Assembly (NCBI GenBank): GCA_900539725.1
Contig: UQDI01000025.1
Span: 1 to 27,207 of the forward strand
DNA: 27,207 nt
Reading direction: 5' to 3'
DNA from: an uncultured Eubacteriales bacterium
Lineage (GTDB): Bacteria > Bacillota > Clostridia > Tissierellales > Peptoniphilaceae
Shown here: one piece after another, positions 1 to 7,639 of the stretch
How positions within the stretch are numbered: the stretch's first letter is position 1
Layout: each line of letters begins with the position of its first letter
The notes under the pieces: generated by a model
Database searches by the model: none
The model's input: the letters and a program-made list of their open reading frames with translations, nothing else
Told to the model about the DNA's origin: nothing
Position numbers and translations under genes: made by a program

Positions 1-12
1 AACGTAAAAAGA

Positions 13-100
13 GAGACTTAAATCAATAAGTCTCCCCAATATTTGACATAGAGCCAAAATTTATAGACTAAGCTCTGAATCAATTCGGGGCTTTTCTTTT
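13..100 (+). terminator. Structured RNA end / terminator of an upstream unit (partial view)
   Basis: A perfect 7-bp hairpin, GAGACTT (13-19) with AAGTCTC (28-34), is followed by a larger imperfect stem, CCCCAAT (34-40) with ATTCGGGG (83-90). The larger stem encloses an inner AGAGC (50-54)/GCTCT (72-76) helix, and a CTTTTCTTTT tract follows. The two stems share base 34. The shape is that of a Rho-independent terminator, possibly at the end of a longer leader whose start lies outside the window. I recognise no riboswitch class. Confidence 0.45.
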
Positions 101-140
101 GCCTCTTATATGAGATTAAATGCATCTTAAGTTAAAAACA

Positions 141-169
141 TATTTATATTAGTAAACCTATAGTATAAT
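141..169 (+). promoter_or_regulatory. Probable promoter of the LytTR/DUF3021 pair
   Basis: A consensus -10 TATAAT lies at 164-169. The -35 at the correct 17-bp spacing is poor (TATTTA, 141-146), so the promoter may need an activator, possibly the LytTR protein itself. The AAAGGAGG ribosome binding site is at 179-186. Confidence 0.4.
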
Positions 170-193
170 TAAGACAAGAAAGGAGGATATAGT

Positions 194-628
194 ATGAAAG
201 TTAATATAGAGCTCTCAAACGAATACAAAGAGCCAGAGATACTTATTCGAACTGATAAAGTCACTGACGAAGTCAAGAGACTAGTAGCATTATTAGATAG
301 TGCCAGTAAACCCATAATCGTAAAAAAGGATGATGGCAAAATCATAATTAAGCCAGAGGAGATATATCTTTTGCGAGTGGAGGCAGAGGGTCTAGCTATA
401 TACCTTGAAAGTGATAGATACCTATCTAAGGAGAGTTTAAAGAGCTTTGAAGAGAAGCTACCAAAAAGTTTTATACGTATATCAAAGCAGGTCATCATCA
501 ATGCGGACAAGCTAAAACGAGTTGAAGCTGGTTTTAGTGGCAACTTAACAGTCTTTCTTGAAAACTCATTGAAAGATTATGTAACGAGAAATTATATATC
601 CGATTTGAAAATTTATTTAGGAATATGA
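194..628 (+). CDS. LytTR-family DNA-binding regulator
   Basis: A 144-aa stand-alone transcription regulator without a response-regulator receiver domain. Residues about 40-143 match the LytTR fold: a basic beta-rich start, then EIYLLRVEAEGLAIYLE, the loop SLKSFEEKLPKSFIRISKQVIIN and VEAGFSGNLTVFLENS, with a positively charged end. LytTR domains bind paired direct repeats upstream of target promoters and often control bacteriocin, competence or virulence genes. The ATG at 194 follows AAAGGAGG at 179-186. The next gene, nine bases downstream, encodes a DUF3021 membrane protein. This pairing is the usual LytTR regulatory system, in which the membrane partner restrains the regulator. Its targets cannot be read from the sequence. 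Confidence 0.88.
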   Translation: MKVNIELSNEYKEPEILIRTDKVTDEVKRLVALLDSASKPIIVKKDDGKIIIKPEEIYLLRVEAEGLAIYLESDRYLSKESLKSFEEKLPKSFIRISKQVIINADKLKRVEAGFSGNLTVFLENSLKDYVTRNYISDLKIYLGI

Positions 629-637
629 GGTGTTATT

Positions 638-1066
638 ATGAAATTTAAAAAATTAATTAAGTCTACGTTATATGCTATATCAGTATCCTTATTTTTTACA
701 GTCCTTGGTCTTATAGGCAAAGAGCAAGGTTCAGGAGGAATGCTCGATTTAGGATCATATGGCTTTACTAAGGCGATGATTGCAACATTATTAATAGGTC
801 TTGGATACGGCATACCATCGCTTATATATGATCTTAAATCTATAAGCATAGCGCTTAAGTCAATCATATATATGTGCACAGGGGTAGGGATAATGATACT
901 AGTTTTTCTTAAGTTCGGCTTTATACAAGAAGGCTACGGACTAGGTGAGATACTTAAGATGCTTATAGTACCTGTTGGAATTGCTTTTTTATTATGGTAT
1001 GCGCAATACATGAAATATAAAAAGGTGGCAAAGTTAATGAATGAAAAATTAAAAGATAAAAAATAG
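638..1066 (+). CDS. DUF3021 family integral membrane protein (LytTR partner)
   Basis: A 142-aa protein with four predicted membrane segments, at about residues 8-26, 42-63, 72-92 and 105-124, and a lysine-rich cytoplasmic tail. Its size, topology and place directly after a LytTR gene match DUF3021 proteins. In streptococcal LytTR systems such as HdrRM and BrsRM the membrane protein antagonises the regulator. The ATG at 638 has GAGGTG at 627-632, overlapping the end of the LytTR gene, so the pair should be co-transcribed and translationally linked. The signal sensed is unknown. Confidence 0.8.
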   Translation: MKFKKLIKSTLYAISVSLFFTVLGLIGKEQGSGGMLDLGSYGFTKAMIATLLIGLGYGIPSLIYDLKSISIALKSIIYMCTGVGIMILVFLKFGFIQEGYGLGEILKMLIVPVGIAFLLWYAQYMKYKKVAKLMNEKLKDKK

Positions 1067-1078
1067 TTTTGCGCAAAA

Positions 1079-1105
1079 AGGCAGCTAGCAATTTGCTAGC
1101 TACCT
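1079..1105. terminator. Convergent bidirectional terminator
   Basis: AGCTAGCA (1083-1090) pairs with TGCTAGCT (1094-1101), and the stem extends through AGG/CCT outside one mismatch. Five A residues precede it at 1075-1079, giving a T tract for minus-strand transcripts. It sits between the convergent ends of the DUF3021 and carboxypeptidase genes. The T tract in the + direction is weaker. Confidence 0.7.
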
Positions 1106-1126
1106 TAATTTATCTTTATACAAATA

Positions 1127-2323
1127 TTATTCAGCTGTATTTAGCTTTTCAAAGCTCCATACATTCATAAAGAATTCATATATCCTATCAAAGATGGTCT
1201 TCTTTGTTAGGCTGTTCATGGCGATGGCATCTGTTTTGAAGACTTCTTCACCATCGATGTAGACTTTATATTCGCCAACGGTGTCGCCCTTTTTGATGTG
1301 GTCGTAATTTAAATCTTTATTCATAATTAATTTTGTCTCGGTATTTATATCATTTTTAAGCGACTTCGTAAATTCCTTTTCGCTTTCTATCTCTAGTTTT
1401 TCTTCTTTATAACTATCCAAATTTTCAATGGTTTTTTTATTGTTTTTCTTTGATAATAATATCTTTTTAGAGTAGTTTTCTGTAGCGTAATCAACAAGTG
1501 CTGCAGAATTTTCTTCTCTTGCTTTTGAATTCTTCGTACCTAATAATACTGATATAAAGGCATTATCCAAAGTTGTTGTTCCATCTCCAATAGTGTGGAA
1601 AGTGCACACAAAACAGTTACCCGCTGCACGCGTTGTACCAGTTTTTAATCCAGTCACGCCCTCTCTACCAAAGAGTGGGTTAGTATTTTCTTCGTGATAG
1701 TTTTTTTCTGGATAATCAATTGCTACTGTCATAGTGAAGTCTACATAATTAGGGTGCTCAGTAATTATTTTTTTTGCAAGATCCAAAATATCCACTGTAC
1801 TCATCGAGTTTTGTTTAAGGTCAGGCAGGCGTGGCAAGCCATGTGCATTATAAAAAATTGCACTTTTATATCCAAGCGACTTCGCTTCTTCGTTCATCAT
1901 AGTAACAAAAGCTGCTTCGCTTCCGGCTATGTGCCTAGCAATTGCAGCGGTAACATCGTTACACGAGTTTGTCATCATTATCTCTATGAGCCTCTTTAGT
2001 GAATAGCTTTCGCCTTCTTTAATGCCGAGTCTATTGCCAGTTGGGTAGCAGTCTTCTTTTTTTATCACGACTTCATCGTCCAAATTTATATCGCCATCTT
2101 TAATTTTATTCAAGGCAATGTAGAAAGTCATAAGCTTCGAAACCGACGCTATAGGCACAGCTTCGTTAATGTTATTGGAGCTTGCTATGATGCTGTCCGT
2201 CTCCATATTGTATAGAATGTAGCTGCGTGCATTTTTTACTTCTAGCGTGCTTGCAAAACTCGTTTGCGTAAAAGCTATGACTATCAGTAATAGCTTTGCG
2301 ACGTATCTTTTTATTTTACTCAT
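1127..2323 (-). CDS. dacA: D-alanyl-D-alanine carboxypeptidase (PBP5/DacA-like, peptidase S11)
   Basis: A 398-aa secreted or membrane-associated penicillin-binding protein that trims the terminal D-Ala from peptidoglycan stem peptides. A signal peptide covers about residues 1-25 (hydrophobic LLLIVIAF, then SFAS). The three active-site motifs are present and correctly ordered: SxxK as SVSK at 60-63, SxN as SCN at 120-122, and KTG at 227-229. A Lys/Glu-rich linker leads to a C-terminal beta segment ending in an amphipathic stretch near 380-394, as expected for membrane anchoring in S11 enzymes. Its start overlaps the murE stop by eight bases, so it is the last gene of a racemase-murE-dacA operon. 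A sporulation-type (DacB/DacF) role is less likely because sigH is absent from its usual site. Confidence 0.93.
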   Translation of the reverse strand: MSKIKRYVAKLLLIVIAFTQTSFASTLEVKNARSYILYNMETDSIIASSNNINEAVPIASVSKLMTFYIALNKIKDGDINLDDEVVIKKEDCYPTGNRLGIKEGESYSLKRLIEIMMTNSCNDVTAAIARHIAGSEAAFVTMMNEEAKSLGYKSAIFYNAHGLPRLPDLKQNSMSTVDILDLAKKIITEHPNYVDFTMTVAIDYPEKNYHEENTNPLFGREGVTGLKTGTTRAAGNCFVCTFHTIGDGTTTLDNAFISVLLGTKNSKAREENSAALVDYATENYSKKILLSKKNNKKTIENLDSYKEEKLEIESEKEFTKSLKNDINTETKLIMNKDLNYDHIKKGDTVGEYKVYIDGEEVFKTDAIAMNSLTKKTIFDRIYEFFMNVWSFEKLNTAE

Positions 2324-3755
2324 TATGCGCCTCCTTTAGCTTCAAAATATTCTCTCTGTCGCTGTAGTGAACTTTTTCACCTTTTATAAGTTGATAATCT
2401 TCGTGGCCTTTACCCGCAACGACGATGATGTCTTCTATCTGAGATAGTTCGTAGCTAAGTTTAATCGCACTACTTCTGTCTGGCTCAACATAAACTTTTC
2501 CATTGAAGAAAGATGCAATCTCGTCACAAATTTTTTTAGGATCTTCAAAATTTGGATTGTCAGATGTAACTATGGAGATATCTGCGAGCGCGTCACTTAC
2601 TTCAGCAAGCTCCTCACGTCTTTTCTCGCTCCTTCCACCGACAGAGCCAAAAACAGTTATGACTTTATTCTTCTTAAATTTATTCACAGTCTCAAGTATT
2701 GACTTTAAAGAGATGTAATTGTGAGCGTAGTCAATGATGTAGAGCCTATCATTGACATTGATCTCTTCAAAGCGGCCGCGTATAGATATATTTTTAACCG
2801 CGCTAATGATTTGGTCCCAGCCATATCCAAGCTCTTTCATCACGCTGATGGCAGCTAGATAATTATAAATATCATAGTAAGAAATGCTCTTTACCTCAAA
2901 ATTTTTGCCATTTACATCAAAATCACTTTGTATTTTAAATATATCGTCAGAAATAATTATAATTTCAGCTTTATAATCACTCGCTTCGTCAATAGAGAAG
3001 CTAAGCGCATCTCTTATGACCTCTTTAAGCTTTTCATCGTCTTTATTATATATAAACTTTTTCGAAACGTCCTTTAGTAGCATTTTGCTCTTAAAATAAT
3101 CATTAAAGTCTGGATGCTCGATGCCGCCTATGTGGTCCTTGGAAATATTTGTAAAGACGCCTATATCAAAAGTAATGCCATAGAGCCTTTTCATCTTAAG
3201 GCCGATGGACGAAGCTTCTAAAACGCAGTGAGTGATCTTTTCTTCACGCATATTATTCAGTATTCTGTATACTTCGTAGCTCTCAGGCGTAGTATTATCA
3301 ACAGCTTCTTCTTTGTCTGCGTAAAAAACACCATTGGTTCCGATTATGCCAGGCTTTGCGCCCATCTTTTTAAGCGCTTCGTATATGATATTGGCTGTAG
3401 TAGTTTTTCCCTTAGTTCCAGTGATTGCTATCATCTTTATATCTTCATCAGGCTTATTAAAAAAGTTTTTTGATATGATTGCAAGTGCTTTTCTTGTGTC
3501 AGCTACTTTTATAAAAGCAGCATCGCCATAAGCATGGGCCATGCTATCGTCCTCTACGATAAAGACGCGAACGCCCTTATCGTATGCGTCCTTAATGTAT
3601 TTGTGGCCATCGCTAAGAGCGCCTCTAAGCGCAACGAAGATAGTGCCTTTGCGCGCATACTTACTATTGTAGACGATGTCATCAATCTCTACGCCTTCTA
3701 TATCATGACTTTCATTACTTATTTCAAGTCCATTTATAATATCTTTTACTAACAT
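2316..3755 (-). CDS. murE: UDP-N-acetylmuramyl-tripeptide synthetase MurE (probably L-Lys/L-Orn type)
   Basis: A 479-aa cytoplasmic Mur ligase that adds the third amino acid to UDP-MurNAc-L-Ala-D-Glu. The N-terminal domain binds the uridine nucleotide. The ATP loop ITGTKGKTTT lies at about 110-119, the TTPES substrate motif at about 154-158, the lysine of YFKSKMLL (carbamylation position) in the central domain, and GRFE opens the C-terminal domain. The amino-acid selectivity loop reads DNPN at 399-402. Meso-diaminopimelate enzymes have DNPR there, so an L-Lys or L-Orn substrate is more likely. The usual DYAHTP reads DYAHNY. One base separates it from the upstream racemase and it overlaps dacA by eight bases. 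The family is certain; the substrate is inferred. Confidence 0.93.
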   Translation of the reverse strand: MLVKDIINGLEISNESHDIEGVEIDDIVYNSKYARKGTIFVALRGALSDGHKYIKDAYDKGVRVFIVEDDSMAHAYGDAAFIKVADTRKALAIISKNFFNKPDEDIKMIAITGTKGKTTTANIIYEALKKMGAKPGIIGTNGVFYADKEEAVDNTTPESYEVYRILNNMREEKITHCVLEASSIGLKMKRLYGITFDIGVFTNISKDHIGGIEHPDFNDYFKSKMLLKDVSKKFIYNKDDEKLKEVIRDALSFSIDEASDYKAEIIIISDDIFKIQSDFDVNGKNFEVKSISYYDIYNYLAAISVMKELGYGWDQIISAVKNISIRGRFEEINVNDRLYIIDYAHNYISLKSILETVNKFKKNKVITVFGSVGGRSEKRREELAEVSDALADISIVTSDNPNFEDPKKICDEIASFFNGKVYVEPDRSSAIKLSYELSQIEDIIVVAGKGHEDYQLIKGEKVHYSDRENILKLKEAHNE

Positions 3756-3756
3756 A

Positions 3757-4464
3757 TTAGTATCCTTCTTTTATTTCTTTTCCGCATAGTTCAAGGCATT
3801 TTTTTGCAAGAGCGGTCGATGAGTCTATGAAGAAGTCTTTGTCGAAACCCTTGTCTATATATATGGTAGAAAGCTCTGTGCAGCCAAGCAGAACGCAGTC
3901 ACAGCCGCATCTTTTGTATTCGTCAATGATTGAGTGGAAGAGATCCATATTACATTCTTTGCCGGCTTTTATCTCGCCATATATGATCTCCATAATCTTT
4001 TCTTGCCAAGCCTCATCTAAGACAACGTAGTCTATGCCGTGCTTTTCGCAAGTTTTGGGATAGAGCTCAGTCTTCATAGTGCCGGTTGTAGTCATAAGGC
4101 CAATGCACTTTTTGCCTTTACTTATGGCAAGCTTCACTGACTCTTCAAGCATATTAACAAAGTGCGCATCAACAGATGAAGCGACTTCATCGAAGAAGTA
4201 GTGACTTGTGTTGCACACCATGCAAATGACATTTGCGCCGGCATCTTGAAGCTTTTTTGCGTCCTCAATTAAGTAAAGCAGAGGACTCTCATCGCTCTTG
4301 CCTGTTAGGAAAAGCGTTCTATCCGGAGTTGATGCTCTGCTCGTTACGATGTAGTCTAAGTGATCTTGATCTAAATCGGCTTTAGTCATATTGACAAGAA
4401 GATTTTGAAAGTAGACCGAAGCAGCCGGACCAAGCCCACCTATGATACCTAATACTTTATTCAT
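3757..4464 (-). CDS. Aspartate/glutamate racemase family protein
   Basis: A 235-aa PLP-independent racemase of the aspartate racemase/YgeA group. It begins with the family signature GIIGGLGPAAS (residues 6-16) and carries both catalytic cysteine regions: C84 in CNTSH and C195 in GCTELS. These cysteines abstract and return the alpha proton from opposite faces of the substrate. It is the first gene of the cell-wall operon, one base upstream of murE. The likely role is therefore to supply a D-amino acid (D-Glu for the stem, or D-Asp/D-Glu for the crossbridge). Which amino acid it uses cannot be told from sequence. The start follows only a weak A/G-rich site. Confidence 0.85.
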   Translation of the reverse strand: MNKVLGIIGGLGPAASVYFQNLLVNMTKADLDQDHLDYIVTSRASTPDRTLFLTGKSDESPLLYLIEDAKKLQDAGANVICMVCNTSHYFFDEVASSVDAHFVNMLEESVKLAISKGKKCIGLMTTTGTMKTELYPKTCEKHGIDYVVLDEAWQEKIMEIIYGEIKAGKECNMDLFHSIIDEYKRCGCDCVLLGCTELSTIYIDKGFDKDFFIDSSTALAKKCLELCGKEIKEGY

Positions 4465-4499
4465 TTAATCACAACATTTCTTTTAAAATTCATATCAAT

Positions 4500-4528
4500 A
4501 TTATATAACGAAGCCATAGTTTTTTCAA
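4500..4528 (-). promoter_or_regulatory. Promoter of the racemase-murE-dacA operon
   Basis: On the minus strand, -35 TTGAAA (4528-4523) and -10 TATAAT (4505-4500) are separated by 17 bp, giving a start near 4493, about 30 bases before the racemase ATG. Confidence 0.65.
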
Positions 4529-4548
4529 GTATATTGACTATAAAGTGC

Positions 4549-4577
4549 TTGAAATATTCTTTCCTTTATTATATAAT
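4549..4577 (+). promoter_or_regulatory. Promoter of the flavodiiron gene
   Basis: -35 TTGAAA (4549-4554) and -10 TATAAT (4572-4577) have a 17-bp spacer. The start would fall near 4584, leaving only about ten untranslated bases before the ATG at 4595. It is back to back with the minus-strand racemase promoter. Confidence 0.6.
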
Positions 4578-4594
4578 GAATTGGGGTGATATTA

Positions 4595-5791
4595 ATGAAC
4601 ACGTTATCAGTAAAGATAAATGATTTTTTGTATTACATCGGAGTTAATGACAGACAAACTCAACTATTTGAGAATCAATGGCCACTTGAAAGAGGCGTTT
4701 CATACAACTCATATGTAATCAAGTCAACAAAGACTGCCTTACTTGACACAGTAAAGATAACAAAGGTGGATGACTTTGTGACTAAGTTAAAAGAAGTACT
4801 TGAAGGAAGAGACCTTGACTACTTAGTTATACACCACATGGAGCCAGACCACTCTGGTGCGATTGAAACGATTATTGATCTATATCCAAATGTTAAACTA
4901 GTAGGTAACAAGAAAACATTTGAGCTTCTTGAAAACTTCTACGATGTTAAGGACAATCTAGTCCTTGTTGATGACTTCGATACTCTTGACTTGGGCGAAG
5001 TATCACTTAAATTTGTCAAGACACCTATGGTGCATTGGCCAGAATCAATGGTTAGCTACGAAGAAAAGTCCGGCATACTATTCTCACAAGACGCATTCGG
5101 CGGCTTTGGCGCACTTGACGGAACTATCTTTGATGACGAAATAAACTGGGATTTATACAAGTCTGAGACAAGACGCTACTATTCGAACATAGTAGGAAAG
5201 TTCTCAAAACAAGTCCAAGCTGCACTTAAGAAGCTTGAAGGCTTTAAGATAAACATGGTTTGTCCTGTTCATGGACCAGTTTGGAGAGAAAATCCAGATA
5301 AGATTATAGAATGCTATGACAAGTGGTCTAAGCAAGAGACACAGGACGGTGCAGTTATTGTTTATGGAACAATGTATGGCAACACTGAGATGATGGCTGA
5401 GGCCATAGCAAGAAGACTTGCTGAAAGAGGCGTTAAGAACATAAAGATGTTCGACGTATCAAAGACTCACAAATCCTACATCCTAAATGAAATTTGGGAG
5501 TATAAAGCTCTTATACTTGGCTCATGCACATACAATAACGACTTATTCCCACTTATGAGTGACCTTGTCAATGTTCTTAAGATGAACAAATTACAAAACA
5601 GAGTAGTGGCTGTCTTTGGCTCATACAGCTGGTCAGGCGGCGCACTTAAGGCGCTTAAGGAGTTTAGAGACGCATCAGCTATGGATATAGTTGAGACTAC
5701 AGTTGAAACAAAGAGTGCTCCAAGCAAAGATGATTACATGGTGCTTCGTCAAATAGCAGATGAAGTTGCTGATAAATTAGAAAATAAATAA
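4595..5791 (+). CDS. fprA: Flavodiiron protein (FprA-type O2/NO reductase)
   Basis: A 398-aa cytoplasmic enzyme that reduces O2 to water and/or NO to N2O, protecting anaerobes. The N-terminal metallo-beta-lactamase domain (about 1-245) holds the diiron ligands: H81-x-E83-x-D85-H86, H147 (MVHWPE), D166 (SQDAFG) and H226 (CPVHGP). The C-terminal flavodoxin domain (about 253-398) has the FMN loop YGTMYGNTE at 257-265. No rubredoxin or other C-terminal extension is present, so electrons should come from a separate rubredoxin or flavin reductase. I chose ATG 4595 over an in-frame GTG at 4586, because that GTG lies inside the GGGGTGAT ribosome binding site at 4583-4590. The next gene is a small redox-disulfide protein. 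Confidence 0.95.
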   Translation: MNTLSVKINDFLYYIGVNDRQTQLFENQWPLERGVSYNSYVIKSTKTALLDTVKITKVDDFVTKLKEVLEGRDLDYLVIHHMEPDHSGAIETIIDLYPNVKLVGNKKTFELLENFYDVKDNLVLVDDFDTLDLGEVSLKFVKTPMVHWPESMVSYEEKSGILFSQDAFGGFGALDGTIFDDEINWDLYKSETRRYYSNIVGKFSKQVQAALKKLEGFKINMVCPVHGPVWRENPDKIIECYDKWSKQETQDGAVIVYGTMYGNTEMMAEAIARRLAERGVKNIKMFDVSKTHKSYILNEIWEYKALILGSCTYNNDLFPLMSDLVNVLKMNKLQNRVVAVFGSYSWSGGALKALKEFRDASAMDIVETTVETKSAPSKDDYMVLRQIADEVADKLENK

Positions 5792-5837
5792 CAAATAATT
5801 TAAACAGATTTGGGTATATAAAAAGAGAGGTGATATT

Positions 5838-6023
5838 ATGGAAATAACAAAAGATATGTTAATAGGTGAACTATTAAGAGAAAAGCCAGAAGCAGCATAC
5901 ATCCTTATGGAACACGGTATGGGATGCGTTGGTTGCCCTTCTAGCCAAATGGAATCAATTGAAGAAGCATGCCAAGTACACGGCCTAGACCTAGAACACT
6001 TGATGGCAGCTTTAAATGCGTAA
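5838..6023 (+). CDS. DUF1858 domain protein (hybrid-cluster-protein-associated redox disulfide)
   Basis: A 61-aa protein formed entirely by a DUF1858 domain, with the hallmark G-C30-V-G-C33-P motif after a helical start (ITKDMLIGELLREKPEAA). Related domains occur next to hybrid cluster proteins and other redox enzymes and are thought to form a redox-active disulfide; the exact function is not established. GAGAGGTGAT precedes the ATG. It lies 46 bases after fprA with no terminator between, so the two are likely co-transcribed, suggesting a role in nitrosative or oxidative stress. That link is inference. Confidence 0.85.
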   Translation: MEITKDMLIGELLREKPEAAYILMEHGMGCVGCPSSQMESIEEACQVHGLDLEHLMAALNA

Positions 6024-6028
6024 TTAAG

Positions 6029-6046
6029 AGCCCTTTTATAAGGGCT
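6029..6046 (+). terminator. Weak terminator or processing hairpin after the DUF1858 gene
   Basis: AGCCCTT (6029-6035) pairs perfectly with AAGGGCT (6040-6046) around a TTAT loop. Only a TTTAC tail follows, then the ribosome binding site of the next gene. It is probably a partial terminator allowing readthrough. Confidence 0.4.
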
Positions 6047-6063
6047 TTACATAAGGAGATAAT

Positions 6064-6714
6064 ATGGAAATATATAGAAAAGATGCTTCCTTCAAAGAAA
6101 AAGATATCAGAAAACTATTTCTCTTGATGGGGGACGCTTGTTTTGAGCAGCTATATAAGCATGGCTACAGCGATGATAAAGTCGCTTGGATGATATATAG
6201 GTGGAACATGCATTTTACAGATGCTTTCTATGATGCCGATTATGAAAATATTTCTATATATACAACGCCTACAAAGGTGGATAGATTTTTTTCTTATAGA
6301 CAATTCATTGTTAAAGCAAATGATTTGATGCTATTCAAGGGGACTGTTGAGGTCATCTACGTTGACAAAAAGACCTTAAGACCTGTTAGGGCAGACGATT
6401 TCGGAGAGGATTTAATTAAGATTTTCGATGAAGAAGATATTGGTGACGCTTATTACGACGGCAGTGACAATATCACTGACTTTGTGATTAAAGAGGCTTA
6501 CATTGACGGCTACAAGCATGTCAACAACGGGGTCTATGTTGAAGAAGTATCAAAACTATGTGATAAGAGAATTAAGGATTTAAAGATAAAGTATCAAAAG
6601 CAGTGCTTGCTAGGTGAAGATGTAAAGATTGCATACAGACTAAATGAAGACGGTGCGGACTTTAGATTTTTCACTGATAGCGAGATAAAAGTATACGCAA
6701 ATGTTTTGTATTAG
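6064..6714 (+). CDS. Acyl-ACP thioesterase-like double-hotdog protein
   Basis: A 216-aa protein resembling bacterial acyl-ACP thioesterases (FatA/FatB-like fold), which hydrolyse acyl-ACP to release free fatty acids. The first hotdog repeat covers about 1-105 (AWMIYRWNMHFTDAF). The second starts about 140 and contains D148-x-x-K-H152-V-N154-N155, matching the DxNxHVNN signature of the family. At 216 aa it is shorter than the roughly 240-250 aa typical of bacterial members. TAAGGAG precedes the ATG, and its stop is embedded in the ribosome binding site of ftcD. Hydrolysis of another acyl thioester is possible. Confidence 0.75.
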   Translation: MEIYRKDASFKEKDIRKLFLLMGDACFEQLYKHGYSDDKVAWMIYRWNMHFTDAFYDADYENISIYTTPTKVDRFFSYRQFIVKANDLMLFKGTVEVIYVDKKTLRPVRADDFGEDLIKIFDEEDIGDAYYDGSDNITDFVIKEAYIDGYKHVNNGVYVEEVSKLCDKRIKDLKIKYQKQCLLGEDVKIAYRLNEDGADFRFFTDSEIKVYANVLY

Positions 6715-6723
6715 GAGGTAAAT

Positions 6724-7605
6724 ATGAAGACTATTATGGCAGAAATCAATGTTTCTGAAGGTAGAAATATTGATACAATTGAAGAAATTAAGGCGGCAGT
6801 TCTTAAGGACAACAAAGTTACTATGGTTGACCTTAACTATGACGGTGATCACAACAGAAGTGTATTCACATTCAAAGGTAGTGTTGAAGACACTCTAGAA
6901 GCAGCTAAGAGACTTGTTGACGTTGCATTTGAAAGAATCGACATGACAACTCAACACGGCTCACACCCTAGACAAGGTGCTGTTGACGTTGCAGCTTGGG
7001 TACCTGTTAAGGACATGAGTACTGATGAAATGAACGAAGTAGTTCATGAATTTGGTAAATATGTTGGCTCAAAGGGCGTTCCAGTATTTTACTATGAAGA
7101 CTCAGCTACTAGAGAAGATAGAAAATCACTAGTTAAGTTAAGAAAAGGCGAATACGAAAGCCTTGAAGAAAGACTTAAAGACGCTGAAAACTGGACTCCA
7201 GACGAAGGCGAAAGAAAATTCAACGCAAAGCTTGGAGCAACAGTAACTGGAACTAGATTCCCTCTAATCGCTTTTAACGTTTATCTAAATACTGAAGATA
7301 TGGATATCGCTAAAGCTGTTATGAGATCAGTTAGAGCAAAGACTGGTGGATACACAGCTGTAAGAGCAATCGCTCTACCAATCGAAGATCAAAAATGCAC
7401 TCAAGTATCTATGAACTTAGTTAATTATGAATTGACACCTATTCATAGAGTTTTTGAAACTATCAAGAGCGAAGCAGAAAGCTATGGCGTTACAGTTAAG
7501 TCATCAGAACTAGTTGGACCAGTTCCAGCATATGCACTAGAAGAATTATTAAGATTCTACATTAGATTAGGAAACGGCTTTACAGCTGATCAAATCTACA
7601 ACTAA
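6724..7605 (+). CDS. ftcD: Glutamate formimidoyltransferase
   Basis: A 293-aa enzyme that transfers the formimino group from N-formimino-L-glutamate to tetrahydrofolate, a late step of histidine degradation and a one-carbon source. Signatures are INVSEGRN (residues 8-15), D42-HNR and Q77-HGSHPRQGA-VDV, which holds the catalytic histidine region. Its length matches a transferase-only protein without the fused cyclodeaminase domain of the animal enzyme. AGGAGG at 6713-6718 overlaps the preceding stop, showing tight coupling. No hutH, hutU, hutI or cyclodeaminase gene lies in the window, so partner steps must be elsewhere or absent. Confidence 0.93.
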   Translation: MKTIMAEINVSEGRNIDTIEEIKAAVLKDNKVTMVDLNYDGDHNRSVFTFKGSVEDTLEAAKRLVDVAFERIDMTTQHGSHPRQGAVDVAAWVPVKDMSTDEMNEVVHEFGKYVGSKGVPVFYYEDSATREDRKSLVKLRKGEYESLEERLKDAENWTPDEGERKFNAKLGATVTGTRFPLIAFNVYLNTEDMDIAKAVMRSVRAKTGGYTAVRAIALPIEDQKCTQVSMNLVNYELTPIHRVFETIKSEAESYGVTVKSSELVGPVPAYALEELLRFYIRLGNGFTADQIYN

Positions 7606-7639
7606 TATTTATAAAATACTATAAAAGGAGGTATTCATC

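Noticed and set aside
7606..7639. Possible M-box riboswitch before mgtE
   Set aside because: Only 34 bases lie between ftcD and mgtE, and they show no structure.
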